From Arthrobacter sp. StoSoilA2 (lineage in GTDB: Bacteria > Actinomycetota > Actinomycetes > Actinomycetales > Micrococcaceae), in assembly GCF_019977195.1 (NCBI RefSeq), contig NZ_AP024643.1, forward strand, positions 1,798,001 to 1,862,000: a DNA stretch of 64,000 bases, given 5' to 3'. The translations under genes were made by a program, and so were the position numbers. Position 1 is the stretch's first letter, and each line of letters begins with the position of its first letter. Below the pieces are notes generated by a model that was not told the origin of the DNA, searched no databases, and saw only the letters and a program-made list of their open reading frames with translations. Below, one piece after another: positions 25,925 to 39,606 of this stretch.

Positions 25925-26520
25925 TGCGTTTAAGCGTGTTTGTGCGTGGGTGGGCGCCGAAGGCGGTTGGGTGGTTGGCGCGGCGCGAAGGTGGGTGGGT
26001 GGTTGGCGCGAAGGCGGTGGTCTTCCTCTGCGCGCTCGGTCGTTCCTGCCTTGGACGCGCGTTGCCGGATGGGCGCCGCCTTCTTCGGATGTTCTCTCAG
26101 ATCGTGCGGGGTTTGGGGGATCGTTCTCTCGGATCGTGCGGGGTTTTGGTGGGTTGGGGGTGTGGTGTTCGACGGCGGTGGTTGGCGTGGGTGTTTGGCG
26201 GCGGGGTGGTGGGGTGTGGTTGGTGTGACGGGCTTCACTGGGGTTGGTTTTTGGGGTTTTGGGGTGGTTTTGGCGGGTCTGTGGCGTTGTTTGGCCTGTG
26301 TTTGGGCGGTTTTGGCCGGTTTTTGGGTGGTGTTGGGGTGGATTTGTGTGGGGGCTGGTGGGCGTGTAATGTCTTCTGAGTCGCCGCGAGTGAGACAGCC
26401 TGGTGCTGGGAACTGCGGGGGCCGACCCCCTTTGATAACAGCCTGGAATATGGTGCGCTTTTGGGCGTGCTGGTTGCCGGGTGGGGCCGGGGCCTGGATC
26501 GGGAATCGCGGAAACGTTGG
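25925..26520. other. Long intergenic region upstream of rrn with an extreme G/T-rich tract
   Basis: No gene is supported between the tyrS terminator and the rrn promoter. The first part (25940-26035) contains short imperfect repeats such as GGTGGTTGGCGCGAAGG. From about 26130 to 26370 the + strand is almost only G and T, with many runs of three or more G (for example TTGGGGTTTTGGGGTGG), so several G-quadruplexes could form on this strand. Both strands are open in long frames here only because stop codons are rare in such composition; translated products are low complexity. Confidence 0.6.
26086..26152 (+). repeat. Two dispersed units of the 32-bp repeat family
   Basis: CTCTCAG at 26094 and CTCTCGG at 26126 are exactly 32 bp apart. 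The first is embedded in GGATGTTCTCTCAGATC, identical over 17 nt to the start of forward block B (19587-19603). Tails read GTGCGGGGTTT. A third phased copy at 26158 is not recognisable. Confidence 0.75.
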
Positions 26521-26521
26521 T

Positions 26522-26550
26522 TTGCCAAGATCGGGTTGATCGGGTAAGTT
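26522..26550 (+). promoter_or_regulatory. Probable rrn promoter
   Basis: TTGCCA (26522-26527) and TAAGTT (26545-26550) are 17 bp apart. The start would fall near 26557, followed by GAAAAGTTGCTCCGGAGCGA, a leader sequence typical of Micrococcales rRNA operons. It lies about 245 nt before the 16S gene. Confidence 0.55.
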
Positions 26551-26610
26551 TGAAAAGTTGCTCCGGAGCGATCCAGCGAAGGCTGGTGGTACTGCTTTGG
26601 AATAGTGACC

Positions 26611-26635
26611 TGTTGTTTGAGAACTCAATAGTGTG
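26611..26635 (+). promoter_or_regulatory. boxA-type antitermination site in the 16S leader
   Basis: TGTTGTTTGAGAACTC followed by AATAGTGTG matches the conserved boxA region of actinobacterial rRNA leaders, where NusB/NusE and NusA load. A near copy lies in the 16S-23S spacer (28702-28727), as expected for a NusB-dependent rRNA antitermination system. Confidence 0.7.
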
Positions 26636-26800
26636 CCAAGTTTGTTGATGCCGATTGTTTTTTGATTGGTTGAAATTATGGCCAGGCTGCTGCGCACCCC
26701 CGTGTGTGGTGGTTTGGTTTTCAGCTGGTTTCGAATTTTGTGCAGCCGTGTTCGCCGTTATTTCCGGTGGGTGTGGTTGTGTCTGTTTGATTTTTTGTTT

Positions 26801-31980
<5,180 letters not shown>

Positions 31981-32127
31981 ACACACAACACACTGCACGC
32001 GTCCACTATGTGGTTCCCGAACAACAACCGTTCCAGGAACCAACAACTAAATACACAACACCACAGTTGTAACCACACAGTCTTCCCACCCCACACCCCA
32101 AAACCGGTGCGCGGGACGGGTAACAAG

Positions 32128-32246
32128 GTTACGGCGGTCATAGCGTGGGGGAAACGCCCGGTCCCATTCCGAACCCGGAAGCTAAGACCCACAGCGCCGA
32201 TGGTACTGCACCCGGGAGGGTGTGGGAGAGTAGGACACCGCCGGAC
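32128..32246 (+). rRNA. rrf: 5S ribosomal RNA
   Basis: About 119 nt. The ends GTTACGGCGG and CCGCCGGAC pair to form helix I, and the conserved CCGAACCCGGAAGCTAAG and GCGCCGATGGTACTG segments are present. It follows the 23S gene after about 147 nt, which contains no tRNA. Confidence 0.95.
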
Positions 32247-32258
32247 ACACATTAGGTA

Positions 32259-32291
32259 GAGACCCCCAACCCACACAGGGTTGGGGGTCTC
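32259..32291 (+). terminator. rrn operon terminator
   Basis: A perfect 14-bp stem, GAGACCCCCAACCC / GGGTTGGGGGTCTC, with an ACACA loop lies 12 nt after 5S. A T-run is lacking, which is common in high-G+C genomes. A second hairpin (CAAGCCCCG 32342-32350 with CGGGGCTTG 32362-32370) follows and may reinforce termination. Confidence 0.8.
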
Positions 32292-32370
32292 CCGCATTAA
32301 AGCGACTGCATTCAAACGAGAAAAAACAGACCAACACAAGACAAGCCCCGTCCACCACGGCCGGGGCTTG

Positions 32371-32594
32371 ACCCATTTAAACCCCCGGAAGACACCGCGC
32401 CAATAACGCTGTGAGACTTGCCACGGGACACCCCTGGAGCTGCTCTGACGTTCGGCGACTGAGGTGCTGTCGCCTAGAATTGCATAAGACATACGAGTCG
32501 GCAGCCCCGTGCTGCAGACGGCGTGACAACGAAATAAGGGTTATGAGCGACTACGCACGCGCCAGTGGTCGGCTCGCAACAGGAGGAATCCACC
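32371..32594 (+). promoter_or_regulatory. Upstream region of the TPR-repeat gene with candidate -10 element
   Basis: No gene is seen between the rrn terminators and the next start. A TAGAAT at 32475-32480 is a good -10 element but no convincing -35 lies 16-18 bp before it (TTCGGC at 32451 is weak). AGGAGG at 32581-32586 is a strong ribosome-binding site for the ATG at 32595. Confidence 0.3.
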
Positions 32595-34541
32595 ATGGCT
32601 GAGCACAACGGCGGCAATCGCGACGGCAACCGCGGAAACTTTGGCGGGAATCGCGGCGACCGCGGTTCTTTCCGCCCCAACAATAACTCCGGTGGAGATC
32701 CTCGCGGATTCCGTTCCAGGGAGAATCGCGACGGCAATGAGCAGGGTCGTTCCTTCGGTGGCGATCGTGATCGCAGGCCCTTTGGTGACCGTGGTGATCG
32801 TCCGGCGCGTGATGGTGAGCGTCGTCCGTTCAACAGCGACCGTGGCGAGCGTAAGCCGTTCGGTGACCGCCCGCCCCGTGATGGCGAGCGTCGTTCCTTC
32901 GGTGGCGATCGTGACCGTAAGCCCTTTGGTGACCGCGGTGAGCGTGGTGATCGTCCGGCGCGTGATGTTGAGCGTCGCCCATTCAACAATGACCGTGGCG
33001 AGCGTAAGCCGTTCGGTGACCGTCCCGAGCGTGGTGGTGAGCGTCGTTCCTTCGGTGGCGATCGTGACCGTAAGCCCTTTGGTGACCGCGGTGACCGTGG
33101 TGATCGTCCGGCGCGTGATGGTGAGCGTCGTCCGTTCAACAATGACCGTGGCGAGCGTAAGCCGTTCGGTGACCGCCCGCCCCGTGATGGCGAGCGTCGT
33201 TCCTTCGGTGGCGATCGTGACCGTAAGCCCTTTGGTGACCGCGGTGACCGTGGCGACCGTGGCGATCGTCCGGCGCGTGATGGTGAGCGTCGCCCATTCA
33301 ACAGCGACCGTGGCGAGCGTAAGCCCTTCGGTAGCCGTCCTGAGCGTGGTCCGCGGAACTTTGATGGTCCTCGTCGTGATGGCGAGGAGCGTCGTCCGTT
33401 CAACAATGACCGTGGCGAGCGTAAGCCCTTCGGTGACCGTCCGGACCGTGGCGGCGACCGTCGTCCCTTCAGCAATGACCGCGCCAACTCATGGGAAGAC
33501 CGTCCGGCCCGGGTTCCCAACGCGAAGGACATTCGCAGCGCCAACCGCCCTGACCGCGAACGTTCTCCCGAGATCGATGAGGATGTCACGGGTAAGGAAC
33601 TTGACCGCGCCACCGGCCATCAGATCAAGACCCTCGAAGAGCAGAGCGCAGGCTGGGTTGCCAAGCACCTGGTCATGGCCGGTCGCCTGATCGACATCGA
33701 GCCGGAGTTGGCCTTCCAGCACGCTTTGGCTGCCAGCCGCAGGGGTGGCCGGCTCTCGGCTGTCCGGGAGGCTGTTGGCCTGACGGCTTACGCTGCGGGT
33801 CACTATGGCGAAGCGCTCCGCGAATTCCGTACGTACCGCCGCATCAGCGGGTCCAACGTTCACCTGCCTGTCATGGCGGACTGTGAGCGTGGCCTTGGCC
33901 GTCCTGACCGTGCACTGGACATGGTCCGTTCTCCGGAAGCGCAGGACCTGGATGCTCCGGGCAAGGTAGAGCTGGCGATTGTGGCTTCGGGCGCACGCGC
34001 TGACCTTAACCAGCTTGACGCTGCTGTTGCCGAACTTGAGATCCCGCAGCTGGACATTAATCGGGCATTCTCCTACAGCCCCCGTCTGTTCCGCGCGTAT
34101 GCGGAAGCACTGACGGCTGTGGGTCGCACCGAGGAAGCCGAAAAGTGGGCCCGCCAGGCAGTGGTTGCCGAGAATGCCTTGGGTGTTGGCGACTTCGCTG
34201 AACCGGAAATTCTTGATCTCGGCTGGGACGAGCAGGAAGAAGCAGCAGCGGCGCGGAAGCCGCGCTTCGAGAAGCGCGGCGAGGATTCCGACGTCGTTAG
34301 GCCGGAAAGCGAATCGGTGATCGCCGAGGCGGCTGCTGCAGATGCCGAACACGACGACGTTGACATCGATGATGCCGAATCGGATTACTTCGAGTCGGAC
34401 GATGCCGAATCGGATATTGATTCAGCAGAAGAGTCTGACGAAGCCGAAGAAGAAGCAGAGGCTGACGAAATCGTGTCCCACGCGGAATCCATCGATGAAG
34501 AGGCTACCCACGAACAGGGCACTGACTCCCAGCATGGCTGA
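32595..34541 (+). CDS. Arg/Gly/Asp-repeat (intrinsically disordered) protein with TPR-like domain
   Basis: A 648-residue protein of unknown function. Residues ~1-325 are low complexity, made of RPFGDR, PARDGERR, FGGDRDRK and RGERKPFG blocks in units of 48-51 residues, and are expected to be disordered and RNA-binding. Residues ~340-545 form a helical, TPR-like domain (HYGEALREFRTYRRISG, LGRPDRALDMVR, VGRTEEAEKWARQAV). The last ~75 residues are strongly acidic (DDVDIDDAESDYFESDDAES). The TPR part corresponds in gene order to a conserved TPR protein next to the HAD phosphatase and tlyA in mycobacteria; the long basic/acidic flanks look lineage-specific. AGGAGG precedes the ATG. The stop lies inside the next gene. 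Confidence 0.8.
   Translation: MAEHNGGNRDGNRGNFGGNRGDRGSFRPNNNSGGDPRGFRSRENRDGNEQGRSFGGDRDRRPFGDRGDRPARDGERRPFNSDRGERKPFGDRPPRDGERRSFGGDRDRKPFGDRGERGDRPARDVERRPFNNDRGERKPFGDRPERGGERRSFGGDRDRKPFGDRGDRGDRPARDGERRPFNNDRGERKPFGDRPPRDGERRSFGGDRDRKPFGDRGDRGDRGDRPARDGERRPFNSDRGERKPFGSRPERGPRNFDGPRRDGEERRPFNNDRGERKPFGDRPDRGGDRRPFSNDRANSWEDRPARVPNAKDIRSANRPDRERSPEIDEDVTGKELDRATGHQIKTLEEQSAGWVAKHLVMAGRLIDIEPELAFQHALAASRRGGRLSAVREAVGLTAYAAGHYGEALREFRTYRRISGSNVHLPVMADCERGLGRPDRALDMVRSPEAQDLDAPGKVELAIVASGARADLNQLDAAVAELEIPQLDINRAFSYSPRLFRAYAEALTAVGRTEEAEKWARQAVVAENALGVGDFAEPEILDLGWDEQEEAAAARKPRFEKRGEDSDVVRPESESVIAEAAAADAEHDDVDIDDAESDYFESDDAESDIDSAEESDEAEEEAEADEIVSHAESIDEEATHEQGTDSQHG
32751..33350 (+). repeat. 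In-frame coding repeat of 144-153 bp
   Basis: TCCTTCGGTGGCGATC recurs at 32751, 32895, 33048 and 33201, spacings of 144, 153 and 153 bp, all multiples of three. Sequence between copies is nearly identical at DNA level, which suggests recent duplication or ongoing recombination and predicts length variation between strains. Confidence 0.85.
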
Positions 34542-35520
34542 TTCACTCATTTCGTCCTTTGACGCGGTTCTTTCCGATCTTGATGGTGTCGTTTACGCGG
34601 GTCCCCACGCCATTCCCGGAGCTGTAGAGTCGCTGCAGCGCCTGGAGACGGTAGGCGTCGGGCTGGGTTACGTGACGAACAACGCCTCGCGTACTCCCGC
34701 CCAGGTTGCAGCGCACTTGAGGGAATTGGGAGCGCCTGCGGAGGATCACCAGGTGGTCAGCTCGTCGCAGGCCGCGGGGGAGTTGCTTGCTTCCATGCTG
34801 CCTGCGGGGGCTCACGTGCTCATCACTGGCAGTGCGGCGTTGGCTCACGAGATTGAGCTCGTGGGCCTCAAGCCCGTGCATAGTGCGGCGGAGTCGCCAG
34901 TTGCTGTTGTCCAGGGCTTTAACCCGGAGATCGGCTGGAAGGACCTCGCTGAGGCATCCTATGTTGTTGCCGGTGGCGCCCAATGGTTCGCGACCAACAC
35001 GGATATGTCCATCCCGCAGGCGCGCGGTATGGCTCCTGGCAACGGTACTCTCGTTGCCGCTGTTGCGGCCGCAACGGGCAAGACGCCTATGGTGGCCGGT
35101 AAACCTGAAGCACCGTTGTTCCACGCTGCGGCCAAGCGCTTGAAGTCGGACCGTCCTTTGGTAGTGGGGGACCGTTTGGATACGGATATCCTGGGCGGTA
35201 ATCGTGCGGGATTTGCGACGGCGGCGGTACTCACCGGCGTCGATACCACGCTGACGATTCTGGCTGCACGGACGGAAGAGCGCCCGGATTACCTGTTGGC
35301 GGATCTGGGTGATCTTTACAATCCATACCCCGAAATCGTCAGCGACGGCGGCACCTACCGTTGCGGTGCAGCTTCTGCGATTGCCGAGGACGGCAAGGTC
35401 ACGCTAACAGGGCACAAGGATGACCTCGACACGTGGCGGGCGGCGTGCGCTGCCTGGTGGGCTGCGGTTCCGGACACGGCTGTGGCCCAAGCGCCGAAGC
35501 TGGAATGGCGAACTCATTAG
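34534..35520 (+). CDS. HAD-IIA family phosphatase (NagD-like)
   Basis: A 328-residue haloacid-dehalogenase-superfamily hydrolase with the type IIA cap. Motif I is LSDLDGVVYAG (nucleophile and acid/base aspartates), motif II lies in GYVTNNASRTP, and the C-terminal motif is VVGDRLDTDILGGNRAGF. Relatives dephosphorylate phosphoglycolate, glycerol phosphate, pyridoxal phosphate or nucleotides; the substrate cannot be chosen from sequence. ATG at 34534 overlaps the end of the TPR-protein gene by 8 nt, so expression is probably coupled. Longer upstream in-frame starts would read through that gene's acidic tail in another frame and are rejected. Confidence 0.88.
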   Translation: MADSLISSFDAVLSDLDGVVYAGPHAIPGAVESLQRLETVGVGLGYVTNNASRTPAQVAAHLRELGAPAEDHQVVSSSQAAGELLASMLPAGAHVLITGSAALAHEIELVGLKPVHSAAESPVAVVQGFNPEIGWKDLAEASYVVAGGAQWFATNTDMSIPQARGMAPGNGTLVAAVAAATGKTPMVAGKPEAPLFHAAAKRLKSDRPLVVGDRLDTDILGGNRAGFATAAVLTGVDTTLTILAARTEERPDYLLADLGDLYNPYPEIVSDGGTYRCGAASAIAEDGKVTLTGHKDDLDTWRAACAAWWAAVPDTAVAQAPKLEWRTH

Positions 35521-35529
35521 ACTGGTGCG

Positions 35530-35793
35530 ATGACTGAGCCCATCAATCTCCCGGAAGCTGAGGCTGAACGTACCGCTGTTCACTGGCCGGAGGCTCTCGA
35601 TTCCACCGGCGATGCTCCGGTGGACCGTGCCCTCAGTTTATTGGAGGGCGTTCATGGCGCTCCGGTGGCCGAGCATGCCGGGCTGTATTCAGCACTTCAT
35701 GACTCTCTCCTGGAGGCGCTGGATGCTGAGCCTGGCCTCCCGCCGGCTTCTGACCGGCATGCCAGTCCTACCCGCCCGGAAGGCGACAAATAG
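35530..35793 (+). CDS. Small conserved hypothetical protein upstream of tlyA
   Basis: An 87-residue acidic protein with no recognised domain. The middle (DRALSLLEGVHGAPVAEHAGLYSALHDSLLEAL) looks like two or three amphipathic helices, and the ends are Pro/Ser-rich and probably disordered. A small gene in the same place, between the HAD phosphatase and tlyA, is known in other actinobacteria (Rv1693 in M. tuberculosis, from memory), which supports it as real. It lies 9 nt after the HAD stop and 3 nt before tlyA. Confidence 0.7.
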   Translation: MTEPINLPEAEAERTAVHWPEALDSTGDAPVDRALSLLEGVHGAPVAEHAGLYSALHDSLLEALDAEPGLPPASDRHASPTRPEGDK

Positions 35794-35796
35794 CGG

Positions 35797-36609
35797 ATGG
35801 CAAGACTTGATCAGGAACTCGTGACGCGTGGGCTGGCGAGGTCCCGGACGCATGCTGCCAAGCTCATTAGCGACGGCAAGGTGAGTTCAGACGGGGTCGT
35901 TTTGGCCAAAGCGGCCCAGCAGGTGGACGCCGGTACAGACCTGGACGTCCAATCCCACCTTGAGGACATCTACGTGAGCCGCGCCGGGCATAAGCTGGCT
36001 GGCGCGTTGGCAGCGTTTCCGGGGGTCGCAGTTTCCGGGAGGCGGTGTCTCGACGCCGGAGCCTCCACTGGTGGCTTCACCGACGTGCTGCTTCGGCAAG
36101 GCGCCGCGCAAGTGGTGGCGGTCGACGTCGGGCACGGCCAACTGGTGCCGCTCCTTCGCGATGATCCCCGCGTGGTGGTCCATGAGGGGCTAAACGTCAG
36201 GTACGTGACGCCGGACCAGATCGGCGGCACCGCGGCCCTCACAGTTGCAGACCTGTCCTTCATTTCCCTGACGTTGGTCCTGGGCCCCCTTGCTGCCTGC
36301 ACGGAACCCGGCGGAGACCTTGTCCTGATGGTCAAGCCGCAGTTTGAAGTCGGCAAGGAGCGGCTGAGCCGCACCGGCGTGGTGTCTTCCGAGAATGAAC
36401 GACGCCGGGCGGTGGCCCAAGTGGCCCGCGCTGCACTTGATGCCGGGCTGGAACTTCATGGCCTGGCAGCAAGTCCACTCCCGGGCCAGGACGGAAATGT
36501 TGAGTACTTCCTGTGGATGAAGCGCAGGATGTCCGCTGTGTTGCCTAAGATCGAAGAGCGGGACGAGGACGTTGCTGCGTTGATAAAGAACCTCTGGCCA
36601 AACGACTAG
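35797..36609 (+). CDS. tlyA: TlyA-family rRNA 2'-O-methyltransferase
   Basis: A 270-residue enzyme with an N-terminal S4 RNA-binding domain (RLDQELVTRGLARSRTHAAKL) and a C-terminal FtsJ/RrmJ-like methyltransferase. Motif I is CLDAGASTGGFTDVLLRQGA, and the catalytic lysine and aspartate regions (VSRAGHKLAGAL and ADLSFISLTL) are present. In mycobacteria TlyA methylates C1409 of 16S and C1920 of 23S rRNA and its activity confers capreomycin sensitivity. Some relatives were annotated as haemolysins, but the rRNA function is better supported. It is part of the HAD-tlyA-nadK-recN run. Confidence 0.93.
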   Translation: MARLDQELVTRGLARSRTHAAKLISDGKVSSDGVVLAKAAQQVDAGTDLDVQSHLEDIYVSRAGHKLAGALAAFPGVAVSGRRCLDAGASTGGFTDVLLRQGAAQVVAVDVGHGQLVPLLRDDPRVVVHEGLNVRYVTPDQIGGTAALTVADLSFISLTLVLGPLAACTEPGGDLVLMVKPQFEVGKERLSRTGVVSSENERRRAVAQVARAALDAGLELHGLAASPLPGQDGNVEYFLWMKRRMSAVLPKIEERDEDVAALIKNLWPND

Positions 36610-36622
36610 AAAGCAGAACCCG

Positions 36623-37717
36623 ATGAGCAGGCATGTACTTGTCCTTGCCCACACAGGGCGGGAGGAATCGCTCCGGGCGGCGTGGGATGCCTGTACGCAG
36701 CTGCACTCCTCGGGCCTGGTTCCGGTCCTCCAGAAGTCGGAATTGGCAGATGTCGAGCGCTTTTTTGGTGCCGTTGACACCCCCATTGAGATCCTCCACG
36801 ACGACGTGAGTTTGGAAGACGTGGAATTGGTGATGGTTCTGGGTGGCGACGGAACCATCCTGCGCGCGGCGGAACTGGTCCGGGAGGTGGACGTTCCCTT
36901 GCTGGGCGTGAACCTGGGCCACGTGGGCTTCCTTGCCGAGAGCGAACGTGCTGACCTGGCCCAGACGGTTGAGTGGATCGCGAGCCGCCAGTACACCGTC
37001 GAAGAGCGCATGACCATCGATGTCCAGGTGTGGATCAAGGGCCAGAAGATCTGGCATACCTGGGCCCTGAACGAGGCCGCCATCGAGAAAGCCAACCGGG
37101 AACGGATGCTCGAGGTCGTCACTGAGGTGGATGAACGCCCGCTGACGTCGTTCGGCTGTGATGGCGTGGTCCTCGCGACGCCAACGGGATCAACGGCGTA
37201 CGCATTTTCGTCTGGTGGGCCGGTGGTGTGGCCTGAAGTGGAAGCGCTCGTCATTGTGCCGATCAGCGCCCATGCCCTTTTCGCGAAGCCTTTGGTGGTC
37301 TCTCCGCGTTCCAAGCTCGCCGTGGAAATCATGAACAGGACGGATGCCCTGGGCGTCCTTTGGTGCGATGGCAGGCGTTCTGTTGATCTGCCTCCGGGTG
37401 CGCGTGTCGAGGTGACCCGCTCAGCCACGCCTGTACGACTGGCACGGACGCACAGGACTCCTTTTTCGGCGCGGCTTGTGCGGAAGTTCCAGCTCCCCAT
37501 CCACGGCTGGCGCGGTCCGGCTCCCCGGTCGGGGGAAGTCCACACTGGCCCAATCCCCGTGATCCGAACCCTTTCACCGGCTCCTTTGCCCACTCCCCGG
37601 GAAGCGAATGATTCCCGGGACTCGAACGATTCCCGGGAGCCGAACGATTCCCGGGCCGCCGAAACATCCCTGTACCCGGGGCACGGTGAGCCATCCGACC
37701 CCACGAATGCGAAGTGA
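36623..37717 (+). CDS. nadK: NAD kinase with a long C-terminal tail
   Basis: Makes NADP from NAD using ATP or polyphosphate. The 364-residue protein has the family motifs MVLGGDGTILRAAE (GGDGT), GVNLGHVGFLAES, and ATPTGSTAYAFSSGGPVVWP. Bacterial NAD kinases are typically ~290-310 residues. Here the fold ends near residue 300 (VRKFQLPIHGW) and a tail of about 60 residues follows, rich in Ser, Asn, Asp and Arg with three NDSR repeats. The tail appears disordered and is encoded by an 18-bp DNA repeat. The start at 36623 lies 13 nt after tlyA. Confidence 0.94.
   Translation: MSRHVLVLAHTGREESLRAAWDACTQLHSSGLVPVLQKSELADVERFFGAVDTPIEILHDDVSLEDVELVMVLGGDGTILRAAELVREVDVPLLGVNLGHVGFLAESERADLAQTVEWIASRQYTVEERMTIDVQVWIKGQKIWHTWALNEAAIEKANRERMLEVVTEVDERPLTSFGCDGVVLATPTGSTAYAFSSGGPVVWPEVEALVIVPISAHALFAKPLVVSPRSKLAVEIMNRTDALGVLWCDGRRSVDLPPGARVEVTRSATPVRLARTHRTPFSARLVRKFQLPIHGWRGPAPRSGEVHTGPIPVIRTLSPAPLPTPREANDSRDSNDSREPNDSRAAETSLYPGHGEPSDPTNAK
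37605..37658 (+). repeat. 18-bp tandem triplicate inside the nadK tail
   Basis: CGAAYGATTCCCGGGA starts at 37605, 37623 and 37641, each 18 bp apart, and contains the palindrome CCCGGG. Another CCCCGGG lies just upstream (37596). The unit codes for a 6-residue NDSR-containing repeat in the disordered nadK tail. Confidence 0.85.
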
Positions 37718-37720
37718 AGC

Positions 37721-39460
37721 ATGCTTGAAGAACTCCGAATCCGTGACCTCGGTGTCATTACTGATGCCGCCCTGCCGCTGGGCCCCGGCCTCAGCGTGGT
37801 TACCGGCGAAACCGGTGCCGGCAAGACCATGGTGGTGACCGCCGTCGGGCTTCTCCTGGGTGCCCGTTCAGACGCGGGTGCCGTCCGCAGCGGCGCCAAA
37901 TCTGCCTCCGCCGAGGCAGTCTTGAAGCTTGATCCAGCCCACAGCGCGGTGGAGCGGGCCAAGGAGGCCGGCGGTGAGGCGGAGGAGTTCGACGGCGTCG
38001 CTGAACTCCTGCTGGCCCGGACCGTTGGTGCCGATGGCCGCAGCCGGGCTTACGTTGGGGGACGGGCGGCGCCGGTGGGGGTTCTGGCCGAACTTGGCGA
38101 GAGTTTGGTGGTGGTGCACGGCCAGTCGGACCAGATCAGGCTGAAGAGCGCTACCGCGCAGCGACACGCCCTGGATCGCTTCGCGGGTGCACCTTTGGCG
38201 AAGGTCCTGGGGGAATACCAGGATCTGTACAACCATTGGAAGTCCATTCAGGCCGAGCTGGAGACCCTTCGCAGCGAGGCGCGGGAACGGCTTCGTGAGG
38301 CGGAGTCGCTGGACGCTGCGCTCAAAGAGATCGATGACGTGGATCCCCAGCCGGGTGAGGATGAGACCCTCAAGGCTGAGGCCGTGAAGCTTGCCAACGT
38401 TGAAGAACTCCGGCTCGCAGCAGCGGCGGCACATGAGTCGCTCATCGCGGAGGAATTCGGGGATGCCGGCGATGCCACATCGATGGTGGATGCGGCCAAG
38501 CGGACGCTGGAGCATGTTGCAGAACATGATGAGGCGCTGGGGGCCGCTGCTGCACGGCTTGCCGAAGTTGGCTTCCTGCTGAACGATATCGCCGCTGACT
38601 TGTCCAGCTACCAGGCCGCATTGGACACCGAAGGCCCGGAGCGGCTCTCCGAAATCGAGGAACGCCGCGCCGCTTTGGCCAAACTGATCCGCAAGTACGC
38701 CCCAAGCATCGATGAAGTGCTGGAGTGGGCGGCCACGGCCCGTGTGCGTTTGGACGAGCTGCAGGACGATTCAAGCCGCATCGAATCCTTGGATGCCGAG
38801 GTGGCTTCGACCGAAGCTACCCTGCGCAAGCAGGCCGCAGCGATCAGCAAGGCCCGTCTCAAGGCGGCCAAGGACCTCTCGGCCCGTGTGAGTGCAGAGT
38901 TGAAGGCGTTGGCCATGGCGGATGCCACGTTGATCATCCAAATAGAGGACAGCGGATCGCTTGGCCCCTGGGGAACGGATGAGATCGCCTTCCTCCTTCA
39001 GCCACACTCCGGCGCTCCTGCGCGCCCACTGGGCAAGGGAGCCTCCGGCGGTGAACTCTCAAGGGTGATGCTGGCTATCGAGGTAGTGCTCGCTGCGGTG
39101 GATCCTGTTCCTACGTTCGTCTTTGACGAGGTGGACGCCGGAGTAGGTGGACGGGCGGCCGTCGAGATCGGGCGCCGGCTGGCCATGTTGGCCCGCCACG
39201 TCCAGGTCCTCGTTGTGACGCACCTGCCTCAGGTTGCGGCCTTCGCAGACCAGCACATCCGGGTTACCAAAACCTCAGTGCGGGGCGCCGACGGAAAAAC
39301 GTCCACGGGATTCACCTCCAGCGATGTGCAACTGCTGGATGACGACGAACGCGTGAAGGAGCTTGCCCGTATGTTGGCCGGGCAGGAAGACTCGGAATCT
39401 GCCCAGGCACACGCGCAGGAGTTGCTGGACGACGCGAAGTTGCTTCCCCAGCGGGCGTAG
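37721..39460 (+). CDS. recN: DNA repair protein RecN
   Basis: An SMC-like ATPase of 579 residues acting in double-strand break repair. Walker A is VVTGETGAGKTMVV near residue 30, the ABC signature GASGGELSRVMLAIE and Walker B TFVFDEVDAGVGG lie near 440-480, and long coiled-coil segments fill the middle (about 160-360). The Q-loop-like VVHGQSDQIRL is present. ATG at 37721 lies 3 nt after the nadK stop. No SOS (LexA) box was recognised close by, and the gene probably depends on the nadK transcript. Confidence 0.95.
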   Translation: MLEELRIRDLGVITDAALPLGPGLSVVTGETGAGKTMVVTAVGLLLGARSDAGAVRSGAKSASAEAVLKLDPAHSAVERAKEAGGEAEEFDGVAELLLARTVGADGRSRAYVGGRAAPVGVLAELGESLVVVHGQSDQIRLKSATAQRHALDRFAGAPLAKVLGEYQDLYNHWKSIQAELETLRSEARERLREAESLDAALKEIDDVDPQPGEDETLKAEAVKLANVEELRLAAAAAHESLIAEEFGDAGDATSMVDAAKRTLEHVAEHDEALGAAAARLAEVGFLLNDIAADLSSYQAALDTEGPERLSEIEERRAALAKLIRKYAPSIDEVLEWAATARVRLDELQDDSSRIESLDAEVASTEATLRKQAAAISKARLKAAKDLSARVSAELKALAMADATLIIQIEDSGSLGPWGTDEIAFLLQPHSGAPARPLGKGASGGELSRVMLAIEVVLAAVDPVPTFVFDEVDAGVGGRAAVEIGRRLAMLARHVQVLVVTHLPQVAAFADQHIRVTKTSVRGADGKTSTGFTSSDVQLLDDDERVKELARMLAGQEDSESAQAHAQELLDDAKLLPQRA

Positions 39461-39606
39461 GAAATTCCGGGGACGCGGCCGGTGCCGGACTGCGACCACT
39501 ATCACATCCGTGCACTTGGTCCCGCCCGGCTCTTGATTGCAGGCATGGTCTTGGGCAACTATTGACCATTTGGGGAATCCGGACGGACGCTTGGAAGGCG
39601 TAATTG

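Noticed and set aside
25930..26700. Long frames in the G/T-rich region before rrn
   Set aside because: Their translations are Trp/Gly/Val-rich or Pro/Thr/Lys-rich low complexity, caused by composition and few stop codons.
36190..37962. Antisense frame of 590 codons opposite tlyA and nadK
   Set aside because: Low-complexity Arg/Ser-rich translation of the reverse strand; sense genes are well supported.
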